Virus record (IMG/VR): IMGVR_UViG_3300036799_000151
Span: 1-42,925 of that record
Reading direction: 5' to 3' (one strand)
DNA length: 42,925 bases
Source: a virus
Position numbers and translations under genes: made by a program. The notes beneath the pieces are model-generated. The model saw only the letters and a list, made by a program, of their open reading frames with translations. It did no database searches and was not told the DNA's origin. Within the stretch, counting starts at the first letter, position 1; every line of letters begins with the position of its first letter. Below are positions 7,429-14,406 of the stretch, in pieces.

Positions 7429-8285
7429 GCCGGCCCGCCACCTCCCGCCTCAAGGTAAACCCGCCGGTCGGCGAGCTGCCCGTCCTGCAATATTGCTCGC
7501 CGGAGCAGCTGCAGATCGACCCCGTCTATCAGCGCGGCCTGGACTCGGGCCCAAGCCAGTCCTTGATTCGGCGCATCGCGCAATTCTGGGACTGGGGGCT
7601 CTGCCAGCCGCTCTACGTAGCGCGGCGCTCCGACGGCGGCCTGTACGTGGTCGACGGCCAGCACCGGCTCGCCGCGGCGCGTCTTCGCGGCGACATCTGG
7701 CAGCTGCCCTGCGTCGTCGCAGCCTTCGCCGGCGCGGCGGAGGAAGCCGCCCATTTCGTCGCGCTCAACCAGCAGCGCCGCCCGCTCAACAAGCTGCAGA
7801 TCTTCAAAGCCGCGCTTGCCGCCGGCGACGAGGAGGCGCGCCAGGTCATGGCGGCGATCGAAGGCGCCGGCCTGAAGCTCGCCTCATCGACCAACCTTGT
7901 GAGCTGTGGCGCGGGCTCGGTCTCGAACGTCGGCGGTCTCACTGCCTGCCTCAAGTCCCATGGGAGGCAGGCCCTCGGGGCGTCGCTCGCGGTGCTCGCG
8001 ACATCCTATCCAAACCAGGTCTTGCGCTACAGCGGCACCCTGTTCCCGGGCATCGCGGAGATCGTCGCGGCCGAGCTGAGCGAGGATCACGACTTCGCCG
8101 CCGGCGAGCGCTTCATCCTGCTCTGCGAGATGGTCGGCGGCGCCGCGCAGGAGGAATGGGTGAGGGACATCCAGGCGGCGAACGTGGGCACCGGCGAGCA
8201 AGGCGGTCGCCGCGCGGCGGCGATCGACGTCTTCGCCGCGGCCTGGGCCGAGTGCGCTTCCGAAGCGCTGGAGGAGGCGGCATGA
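7425..8285 (+). CDS. ParB-fold DGQHR-type protein
   Basis: 286 residues from ATG 7425, with GGAGGAA seven bases upstream. The motif 'YVVDGQHRLAAARL' (74-87) is the signature of the ParB/sulfiredoxin-fold DGQHR group, preceded by 'IDPVYQR' and 'GLCQPLYVARR' as in that fold. Residues 95-125 ('AAEEAAHFVALNQQRRPLNK') also fit this family. There is no clear HTH, so it may be a nuclease- or NTPase-like effector rather than a partition protein. Second ParB-fold gene in 2 kb; the two share no obvious extended identity. Overlaps the next gene by four bases. Confidence 0.75.
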   Translation: MSRPATSRLKVNPPVGELPVLQYCSPEQLQIDPVYQRGLDSGPSQSLIRRIAQFWDWGLCQPLYVARRSDGGLYVVDGQHRLAAARLRGDIWQLPCVVAAFAGAAEEAAHFVALNQQRRPLNKLQIFKAALAAGDEEARQVMAAIEGAGLKLASSTNLVSCGAGSVSNVGGLTACLKSHGRQALGASLAVLATSYPNQVLRYSGTLFPGIAEIVAAELSEDHDFAAGERFILLCEMVGGAAQEEWVRDIQAANVGTGEQGGRRAAAIDVFAAAWAECASEALEEAA

Positions 8286-9025
8286 GAGCGTCGCCGTCGA
8301 AGCACTCCACCAGCCTGCGGAGACTGTCGACGCCCTCGTCCGGGCGTGCGGTGAGCATCTCCGCGCTGCACCCCGCCTATCGCAGCGGCCGCTCGATCTT
8401 CACCTCGCGCGTCTTCGATCCGGACGAGGTCCAGCGGGTTCTGAAGACCGGCCACCAAAGCCGGAAGATCGGCAAGGCCGTGATGAAGGGCCCGCGCCGC
8501 GGCTGGCCGATCTTCACCCTGACGCTCGAGGAGCGCGCGACCTGCCCGCGGACCTGCCGGGCCTGGGGCATCTGCTACGGGAACAACATGCATGCCGCCG
8601 AGCGCATCGTCGCCGGCGAAGCGCTCGAAGCCGCCTTGTGGCAGGAGCTCGCGGACCTCGACGCGGAATATCCGCGCGGCTTCCTGGTCCGCCTGCACGT
8701 CCTCGGCGACTTCTACTCGGCCGCCTACGTGAAGCTCTGGCGCGAGGCCCTGGCCGCCTTCCCGGCGCTTCACGTCTTCGGCTTCACCGCGCACGATCCG
8801 GCCGACGCCGGCATGGGCGAAGCGCTGTTCGACCTAGCAACGCGGCAATGGGAGCGGTTCGCCCTTCGCTTCTCCGGCCTTGGGGGGGGGCGCTTCGCCT
8901 CACGCATAGGCGACGGCGATTCCGAGGCCGTCCCCTGCCCCGCCCAGACCGGCGCCAGCGAGTGCTGCGCGACCTGCATGCTCTGCGTCCATTCGCAGCG
9001 CTCGATTCTGTTTAGGAGGCATTGA
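8282..9025 (+). CDS. Gp88-like cysteine-motif protein
   Basis: 247 residues. The conserved block 'ERATCPRTCRAWGICYGNNM' (C88, C92, C98) and a later cluster near the C-terminus ('CPAQTGASECCATCMLCVHS') resemble the actinophage Gp88 family, whose function is not established to my knowledge. The cysteines suggest a metal or Fe-S site. A G9 run (8882-8890) encodes 'GLGGGRF' around residue 200. It sits between the ParB-fold gene and the DnaA-like gene and its stop overlaps the next start (TGATG), suggesting a role in replication or DNA metabolism (inferred). Confidence 0.6.
   Translation: MRASPSKHSTSLRRLSTPSSGRAVSISALHPAYRSGRSIFTSRVFDPDEVQRVLKTGHQSRKIGKAVMKGPRRGWPIFTLTLEERATCPRTCRAWGICYGNNMHAAERIVAGEALEAALWQELADLDAEYPRGFLVRLHVLGDFYSAAYVKLWREALAAFPALHVFGFTAHDPADAGMGEALFDLATRQWERFALRFSGLGGGRFASRIGDGDSEAVPCPAQTGASECCATCMLCVHSQRSILFRRH
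8882..8890. repeat. Homopolymer G9
   Basis: Nine consecutive G inside the Gp88-like gene; a single-base slip would truncate or alter the C-terminal cysteine cluster. It is the second long G run in a 1.6-kb stretch. Confidence 0.85.
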
Positions 9026-10038
9026 TGGTTCGGAGCCTCGACTTCGCCAGCTTCATGGTCGGCAAGGCCAACGAGCTGGCGGCCACTGCCGGCCGCACCT
9101 TCGCGACGGCTGCGGCGCCGGCCTTCAACCCACTCTACCTCTGCGGAGGCTGCGGCATCGGCAAGACGCACCTAATGCGCGCGATCGAGGCGGAACATGC
9201 GCGGGCTTGGCCGTCCGGGCGCAGGCTCTGGGCGCCGGCGGACTGGCTCCTTGCGGAGCATGCGGCGGCCCGTCGCGCCGGCGAGGCGATCGATCTCCGT
9301 CGCCTGCTCAGCGAGGCCGAGCTCCTCCTGGTCGACGACCTGCATCTGCTCGCACAGCAGCCGGAAGCGCAGGAGCTGGTCGAGCATGCGATTGGGGCCG
9401 GTCTCGCGCTCGGCGGTCGCGTCGCCATCGCTGCCGACCGGCCGCCCCATGATCTTGAGGGGTTCGGGCCGCGCCTTGTGTCGCTGGCCGGCGCCGGCCT
9501 CGTCGCAGACCTCAACGCCCCGGATCTCGAGCTGCGCATGGCGATCCTACAAGATCTCGCCGGAGCCGCGCCGTGCCCCGTTTTGCCAGCCGACGTGCTG
9601 TGGTTGCTCGCCAGTCGATTCCCGCCGAACATCCGGATCCTGCGGGGCGCCTTCACCAGGCTGGTCACCTATGCATTCGCCGCGCGGCGTCCGATCGACG
9701 AGGGGTTCGTCGAGGAGGTGCTCGGCGGACTGCTCCGCGCGAACCGGCCCCTCCTCTCGATCGCGGAGATCCAGGCCGAAGTCTCCCGCTATTACCGCAT
9801 CCGGCCCGAGGAAATGGTGTCGGCCCGCCGATCCCGCGAAGTCGCCCGCCCGCGACAGGTGGCCATGTATCTCTCGAAGCGCCTCACACCGCGCTCGCTG
9901 CCCGAGATTGGCCGGCGGTTCGGCGGGCGCGACCACACCACAGTCATCCACGCCTGCCGGCAGATCGAAAGGCTGTGCTCGGCCGACGCCGAGCTCGGCC
10001 GCGACGTCCGCAGCCTGGAGAGGACACTCGGCGCATGA
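9025..10038 (+). CDS. DnaA-like replication initiator (no domain I, no Arg-finger motif)
   Basis: 337 residues. The AAA+ core has Walker A 'GGCGIGKTH' (41-49) and Walker B '[10 protein letters not shown]' (101-110). The sensor-II-like region is '[17 protein letters not shown]' (201-217). The C-terminal domain IV is intact, with the DnaA signature '[11 protein letters not shown]' (300-310) and a preceding basic helix. The N-terminal DnaB/DiaA-interaction domain of host DnaA is absent. The SRF arginine-finger box (normally 'RLRSRFEWGL') reads '[10 protein letters not shown]' (150-159). It therefore probably binds ATP and DnaA-box-like DNA, but may not oligomerise like host DnaA. AGGAGG at 9014-9019 supports ATG 9025. 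Likely the phage initiator or a competitor of host DnaA (inferred). Confidence 0.88.
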   Translation: MVRSLDFASFMVGKANELAATAGRTFATAAAPAFNPLYLCGGCGIGKTHLMRAIEAEHARAWPSGRRLWAPADWLLAEHAAARRAGEAIDLRRLLSEAELLLVDDLHLLAQQPEAQELVEHAIGAGLALGGRVAIAADRPPHDLEGFGPRLVSLAGAGLVADLNAPDLELRMAILQDLAGAAPCPVLPADVLWLLASRFPPNIRILRGAFTRLVTYAFAARRPIDEGFVEEVLGGLLRANRPLLSIAEIQAEVSRYYRIRPEEMVSARRSREVARPRQVAMYLSKRLTPRSLPEIGRRFGGRDHTTVIHACRQIERLCSADAELGRDVRSLERTLGA

Positions 10039-10241
10039 GCGACCTGTCCCTCCTCGCCTGGCGCATGGCGGCGATCGGCGCTGGTCTGGCGAGCCTGACT
10101 TTCTTCGCGATCGCCCTGATTCAGGCGGCGCGCATCGTCCGACTGCGCCGCGCGCTCGCCGAGGCCGAGGACAAGGTCGACGCGCTCGAAGCCGCCCTCG
10201 GCGCGAACGCCACCTTCCTGAAGGTCCACCATCATGGTTGA
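10035..10241 (+). CDS. Small membrane-anchored coiled-coil protein
   Basis: 68 residues from ATG 10035. One transmembrane helix (about 10-34, '[20 protein letters not shown]') is followed by a heptad-like helix ('[20 protein letters not shown]'). The C-terminus is likely cytoplasmic. Position directly after the DnaA-like gene hints at membrane tethering of a replication complex, but this is speculation. It overlaps the next start by eight bases. Confidence 0.55.
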   Translation: MSDLSLLAWRMAAIGAGLASLTFFAIALIQAARIVRLRRALAEAEDKVDALEAALGANATFLKVHHHG

Positions 10242-10647
10242 GCCGGCGCCCCGCATTCCCGAGGGCGCTTCCGGCAGGGAGGTCGCGGCGATCGTCCGGA
10301 CCGCGGCGGCGGAGGCGGGCGTCCCGCTGGTGGCCTTCCTCGCGCCGGTCAGCAAGCACGCGCAGACCTGGATCTACCAGCTCGGCATCGCCCGCCTGCC
10401 CAAGCCGCATACCATCGCCCGGGTCGAGGCGCTGCTCCGCGGCGACCCGGTCCCGCCGCCGCCGATCAACAATTTCCAGAAGAGCGGCGACCCACGGCCG
10501 CCGTTCCACGTCGCCCACCGCGGCCCGCCGGCGGCCAGCATTCCGCCGCGGATCGCGCCCCGCGACCCCTGCCCCCGCTGCGGCGTCCGCGCCGATTATG
10601 GCTGCCGGCACAGCCGCGCCCCGCTCGGCATGGGGGCCTTCGCATGA
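10234..10647 (+). CDS. Putative DNA-binding protein with C-terminal zinc knuckle
   Basis: 137 residues. Residues 15-70 resemble a lambda-repressor-like helical domain ('[20 protein letters not shown]', then '[16 protein letters not shown]'). A Pro-rich linker (72-110) leads to CPRCG...CRH (C113, C116, C124, H126), a likely zinc site. A regulator role is inferred. It overlaps both neighbours. Confidence 0.55.
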   Translation: MVEPAPRIPEGASGREVAAIVRTAAAEAGVPLVAFLAPVSKHAQTWIYQLGIARLPKPHTIARVEALLRGDPVPPPPINNFQKSGDPRPPFHVAHRGPPAASIPPRIAPRDPCPRCGVRADYGCRHSRAPLGMGAFA

Positions 10648-11564
10648 GCGACGCCGCCTATCTCGACGAGCATCGCGGCTATATCGGCACAAGCGGCAGC
10701 GGTAAGAGCACGACGGCGCGCGTCGACGTCGAGAAGCTGCTCCACGAGAAGCGCCACACCGCGATCGTCGACATCACCGGCATCTGGTACGGCCTGCGCT
10801 CCGATCGCGCCGGCACCGGTCCCGGCTTCGACATCCCGATCTTCGGCGGCCGCCGCGGCGACGTTGCGATCGCCGCCGGCGACGGCCGCGCGATCGGCAA
10901 GCTCGTGGGCGACGGCATCTCGGCGATCGTCGACCTTTCCGCGCTGCGCGACGGCGCCGGCCAGCGCGCCTTCATGGCCGACTTCATCGCCGCGATTCGC
11001 GAGAAGCCGGCCGGCCACTTCCAGCTCGTCTGCGATGAGGCGGACGAATATGTGCCGGAGAAGGGCAACCTTCGCGACGGCGCCCACGCCCAGGTCGCCG
11101 AGGACATGATCTGGATCGCGAAGCGCGGCCGCACCGACGGCTACGTCCTCTCACTGATCACCCAGCGCCTGGCCGACGTCGCCAACGCCGCCTTCAGCCA
11201 GGTCAAGACGATCTTCGCCCACCAGCTGATTTCGCCGTCCGACACCGGCGCCTTCGGCAAATATGTGAAGGCGCACGGCACCAAGGCCGAGTTCGACCTG
11301 ATCATGAAGGGCCTGCCCGGCCTGCAGGTCTACCTCAACCCGGAAGACGCCGCCGAGCTCGGGCACCCCCAGTCGCTGGGCGGACTGCCGGTGCGAACGC
11401 GTGGAGGAGGGATCGCGGATCTATTGCCGACACGGCATCTGCCGCTCCGTCCGAGCCGACCGGCCGAGCGATGCGACCGTCCGGCCTTACCAGCGCCCGC
11501 GCCCGCCGCCCGGCGGCGCCTGGCGCCCTCTCCGATCCGATCCAACGACGGGAAACAAGCATGA
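10644..11564 (+). CDS. HerA/FtsK-like (DUF87-type) P-loop ATPase
   Basis: 306 residues. Walker A 'GTSGSGKST' (15-23) and Walker B 'HFQLVCDEADEY' (125-136, D131/E132) are followed by 'AKRGRTDGYVLSLITQRLAD', typical of the HerA/TrwB/FtsK lineage of DNA-translocating hexameric ATPases. HerA normally works with NurA nuclease or in SIR2-HerA and related defence systems; no NurA or SIR2 partner is visible nearby. The last ~60 residues are Pro/Arg-rich and low-complexity. An alternative frame over the same stretch also looks protein-like, so a C-terminal frameshift cannot be excluded. Confidence 0.7.
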   Translation: MSDAAYLDEHRGYIGTSGSGKSTTARVDVEKLLHEKRHTAIVDITGIWYGLRSDRAGTGPGFDIPIFGGRRGDVAIAAGDGRAIGKLVGDGISAIVDLSALRDGAGQRAFMADFIAAIREKPAGHFQLVCDEADEYVPEKGNLRDGAHAQVAEDMIWIAKRGRTDGYVLSLITQRLADVANAAFSQVKTIFAHQLISPSDTGAFGKYVKAHGTKAEFDLIMKGLPGLQVYLNPEDAAELGHPQSLGGLPVRTRGGGIADLLPTRHLPLRPSRPAERCDRPALPAPAPAARRRLAPSPIRSNDGKQA

Positions 11565-11755
11565 GTGACCGCTTCCTCCGCCGCCGTGAAGTCGAGCAGC
11601 TGACCGGCTACGGCAAGAGCAGCATCTACGCGAAGATGGCCGCCGGCGAATTCCCGCGGCCGCGGCGCGTCGACGGCCGCGCGGCCGTCCGCTGGGAAGA
11701 GCGCGAAATCCTCGCCTGGAAGGCGAAGCAGCCCCGCGCCGAAAGCCGCGCCTGA
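11561..11755 (+). CDS. alpA: AlpA-family excisionase/regulator
   Basis: 64 residues matching the AlpA/MerR-like excisionase fold: 'RFLRRREVEQLTGYGKSSIY' (HTH), 'MAAGEFPRPRRVDGRAAVRW' and 'EEREILAWKAKQ'. AlpA proteins regulate integrase/excision genes in P4-like elements and prophages. It sits 270 bases upstream of the first P4-type integrase and is a good candidate regulator or excision factor for it. ATG at 11561 overlaps the ATPase gene's last codons. Confidence 0.85.
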   Translation: MSDRFLRRREVEQLTGYGKSSIYAKMAAGEFPRPRRVDGRAAVRWEEREILAWKAKQPRAESRA

Positions 11756-12023
11756 CGGCGCCGCGGGGCCATCCACGGGGGCACCGCCCCAATCACCTCA
11801 ACCTCAAAGCACAACAGAATCAGGGAGCTTAGCATGATCGGTTCGACAGGGTCCCGGGGAGCCACCTTCCATTCCGAAACGTTCCAAAGCAGTCCAGAAA
11901 ACCCTTGTCTTTCGAGGGGAGCGGGCCGATCGTTAGTCCTGGACGGTCGGAATCGTTCCAAGCCGTTCCAGGCCTTTACGGGGGCACTTTGGGGACAGCG
12001 CTTCGCCGCGATGGGGGCACCGG
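11756..12023 (+). promoter_or_regulatory. Noncoding region with repeated motifs upstream of integrase 1
   Basis: 268 bases without a convincing gene, less GC-rich than its surroundings. GGGGGCAC occurs three times (11777, 11980, 12013), the last just before the integrase GTG. CGTTCCA occurs three times (11880, 11954, 11964). Such clustered short repeats beside an integrase are typical of attachment-site arms or AlpA/Int binding sites, but no core site can be identified from this sequence alone. A small frame opening at 11834 is not supported as a gene. Confidence 0.4.
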
Positions 12024-13313
12024 GTGCTGACCGAGCCGCAGTGCCGATCGGCGCGGCCGCGGGAGAAGGCGTACAAGCTCGCCGACTCGAAGGGCCTCTA
12101 CCTCTTCGTCTCAGGGACCGGCTACCGCTCCTGGCGCTGGAAGTATCGCTTCGCCGGCAAGGAGAAGCGCCTGGTCTTCGGCCCCTATCCGGAGGTCGGC
12201 CTGAAGCAGGCGCGCGATCTCCGGGACGACGGGCGGCAGCTGCTGCGCCAGGGCATCGACCCGGGCGCGCGCCGGCGCGAAGCGGCGACGGCCGCGGCGA
12301 TCGCCGGCGAGACGGTGGAGAAGGTCGGCCGGCGCTGGCACGCGGCCCAGGCGGCGCTCTGGAAGTCGAAACATGCGGCGGATGTGCTGCACAGCCTGGC
12401 CGAATGGGTTTTCCCGGCGCGCTCGGCGGCGTGGCTTTGGGAGGGGAGGTTCGGCGAGTTGCCGATCGCCGCGGTGCGCCCGCGCCATGTCCGGGCGGTG
12501 CTGAAGGCGATCGAGGACCGCGGCGCGATCGAGACGGCGCATCGGGTGCGCGGGCGGCTTTCGGCCGTCTTCGCAATGGCGATCGCGGAGGAGCTGGCGG
12601 AGAGCGACCCGGCCGGCGCGGTGGCGAAGGCGCTACAGCCGGTCCGCAAGGGCCGCATGCCGGCGCTCGAAACGCTGCACCAGGCCCGCGCCTTCCTGCG
12701 CGACATCGAGGCCATGCCGGCGCATCCGGTCACGAAGCTCGCCTCGCGGCTGCTGGCGCTGACCGTGGTCAGGCCAGGGGTGATCCGGTTCACGCCCAGG
12801 GAGGCCGAATTCACCGGCCTGGGCGGCAAGGCGCCGCTCTGGACGGTGCCGGCGGCGCGCATGAAGCTCGAGCTCGCGGAAAGCGAGGATCCGGCGTTCG
12901 ATTTCCTGGTGCCGCTGTCGGCGCAGGCGGCCGACGTCGTCCGGGTGGCGCAGCGCCTCGCCGGCGGCTCGCTTTGGCTCTTTCCGCAGGTCCGCTTTCC
13001 GCGCCGGCCGATCAGCGAGAACGCGCTGAGCTACGCCTACAAGCGGCTTACCGAATGGCGCGGCCGGCATGTCCCCCACGGCTGGCGGTCGACCTTCTCG
13101 ACGATCATGAACGAGCTCGCGGCCGTCCGCGATCGCCCGGGCGATCGCCAGGTGATCGATCTCATGCTCGCGCATGCGCAGGCCGGCGTGGAGCCGATCT
13201 ACAACCGCGCCGCCTACATGCCGCGCCGGCGCGAGATCGCGCAGGAATGGGCGGACATGCTGCTCGAGGGGTTCCCGCCAGCGGAGGCGTTGCTCGAGGG
13301 GCCGCGGCGCTAA
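12024..13313 (+). CDS. int: P4-type tyrosine integrase 1
   Basis: 429 residues, GTG start at 12024. The N-terminal DUF4102 domain ('AYKLADSKGLYLFV', then 'WRWKYRFAGKEKRLVFGPYP') is followed by a SAM-like core-binding domain and the catalytic domain. Visible active-site residues are R250 ('LTVVRPG'), H352 and R355 ('VPHGWRSTF'), H384 ('LAH') and Y393 ('IYNR'). All are present, so it should be active. It shares the 'RHVPHGWR' block and overall design with the second integrase 1 kb away on the opposite strand but is clearly divergent. It follows AlpA and precedes a replication-type gene. Confidence 0.92.
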   Translation: MLTEPQCRSARPREKAYKLADSKGLYLFVSGTGYRSWRWKYRFAGKEKRLVFGPYPEVGLKQARDLRDDGRQLLRQGIDPGARRREAATAAAIAGETVEKVGRRWHAAQAALWKSKHAADVLHSLAEWVFPARSAAWLWEGRFGELPIAAVRPRHVRAVLKAIEDRGAIETAHRVRGRLSAVFAMAIAEELAESDPAGAVAKALQPVRKGRMPALETLHQARAFLRDIEAMPAHPVTKLASRLLALTVVRPGVIRFTPREAEFTGLGGKAPLWTVPAARMKLELAESEDPAFDFLVPLSAQAADVVRVAQRLAGGSLWLFPQVRFPRRPISENALSYAYKRLTEWRGRHVPHGWRSTFSTIMNELAAVRDRPGDRQVIDLMLAHAQAGVEPIYNRAAYMPRRREIAQEWADMLLEGFPPAEALLEGPRR

Positions 13314-13432
13314 TCCAGGTTAGCGCCGCGAGCTATTGCTGGAGGTGCCGCGCCCTGCAGCACGGCTCGGACTACTGCCTGAATTGCGGGGCGCTCCAGA
13401 ACCAGACGCCCGGAACGGGGGTGCGGCCATGA
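13247..13432 (+). CDS. Small zinc-ribbon protein (start uncertain)
   Basis: About 61 residues if ATG 13247 is used. The folded part is the last ~35 residues with C31xxC34 and C44xxC47 ('YCWRCRALQHG', 'SDYCLNCGAL'), a zinc ribbon. The first ~22 residues overlap the integrase 3' end and look like read-through, so translation may really begin near 13315 on a non-canonical start. Its stop overlaps the next ATG (ATGA), which supports translation of this frame. Confidence 0.5.
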   Translation: MGGHAARGVPASGGVARGAAALIQVSAASYCWRCRALQHGSDYCLNCGALQNQTPGTGVRP

Positions 13433-14220
13433 GCGCGCACGATCTCGCGCTTCCCGGCTTCGCCCGAGCCGCAGCGCGGCGGGTCCGACAGCTCCCGCTG
13501 CCGTTCGAGCAGGTTCGCAGCGGCATTCCGATCTGGTCGCGCAGCTATCGCCTTGGCGAGCGCGAGCACCTCATCTGGCGGCCCCTTGGGCAGGATGAGC
13601 GGGAGGTGCGCCGGTTCAAGGGCGCGCTCCTGGCCGCCGCCAAGAAGTTCGACAACGACACCAAGCTGAAGAGCGGCCGGCGCGTCGGCCTCCTCGGCCT
13701 CACTGGCATCCGCGTTCTCGAAACGATGCTGGATCTCACCAACCGGATCTCGGGGCGCCTCGATCCGGCCACGGCGCGGATCGCGGAAGAGGCGTGCGTC
13801 TCGGTGCGCACGGTCTTCCGGGCGCTCAAGGCGCTGAAGGAGCACGGCTTCATCGACTGGATCAGGCGGACGATGCGCACCGGCCTCGAAGGCGCGGGGC
13901 CGCAGGATTGTCAGATCAGCAGCGCCTATTGGTTTCCGCTGAAGAAGCGCGCCGCCGGCCTCTATCGCCTGATCCGCGGCGCGCCGCCGCCTGCCGCGCT
14001 CGATCGCGACGAGGTCCAGGCCGCCGCGGTCGCCGCGCGTTCGGCCGGACTCAGCAGCATGGAGCACGGCCGTGCGCCGCCCCCAACCCTGGAGACCCTC
14101 CTGCCACCGGACACGGCAGCAGCCATGCGCCGGCGGGCCGAGGAGCGGTCGCGTGCCTCCTTTGCCAGAGGCGCGACTGACTCGGGGGCAGTGAATCCGG
14201 GGGCGCAGGGGAAAATATAA
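13429..14220 (+). CDS. Winged-helix replication-type protein
   Basis: 263 residues. Residues 95-150 hold a clear winged helix-turn-helix ('DPATARIAEEACVSVRTVFR', then 'ALKALKEHGFIDWIRR'), followed by 'QISSAYWFPL'. This layout is familiar from plasmid RepA-type and phage replication-O-type initiators, though the exact family is not certain. The C-terminal 70 residues are polar and low-complexity. It lies after the integrase and zinc ribbon and ends the plus-strand block, converging on integrase 2. Confidence 0.6.
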   Translation: MSAHDLALPGFARAAARRVRQLPLPFEQVRSGIPIWSRSYRLGEREHLIWRPLGQDEREVRRFKGALLAAAKKFDNDTKLKSGRRVGLLGLTGIRVLETMLDLTNRISGRLDPATARIAEEACVSVRTVFRALKALKEHGFIDWIRRTMRTGLEGAGPQDCQISSAYWFPLKKRAAGLYRLIRGAPPPAALDRDEVQAAAVAARSAGLSSMEHGRAPPPTLETLLPPDTAAAMRRRAEERSRASFARGATDSGAVNPGAQGKI

Positions 14221-14337
14221 GCGGACGCGCTACGCGCGGCGCCGTTTATGGGGTCGGAACCCCTCTCCTACCCCGAATATTACGGTCAAAAACCTAACGA
14301 ACGGCACCTCAGCAGGCGCCGGCTGCGCCGGCTTGGG

Positions 14338-14353
14338 CTCTCCGGAGGGAGAG
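14338..14353. terminator. Hairpin between convergent genes
   Basis: CTCTCC-GGAG-GGAGAG forms a perfect six-base-pair stem between the convergent replication-type gene (ends 14220) and integrase 2 (ends 14407). No T-run follows on either strand, so it is a weak terminator candidate. A second small hairpin, GGGGT-CGGA-ACCCC, is at 14250-14263. Confidence 0.35.
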
Positions 14354-14406
14354 CGGCAAGAACCGTGCCGCCCTTCCTCGGCCGCCGGAAGCCTGCGCGC
14401 CGATCG

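Noticed and set aside
5465-7453. A 662-codon minus-strand frame opposite the ParB gene
   Set aside because: It is antisense to a recognisable ParB domain, crosses several gene boundaries and has shadow-like composition.
11834-13432. Long plus-strand frame covering integrase 1 in another phase
   Set aside because: The integrase frame has all catalytic residues; this frame is its shadow. Only its last ~35 codons (zinc ribbon) look real and are annotated separately.
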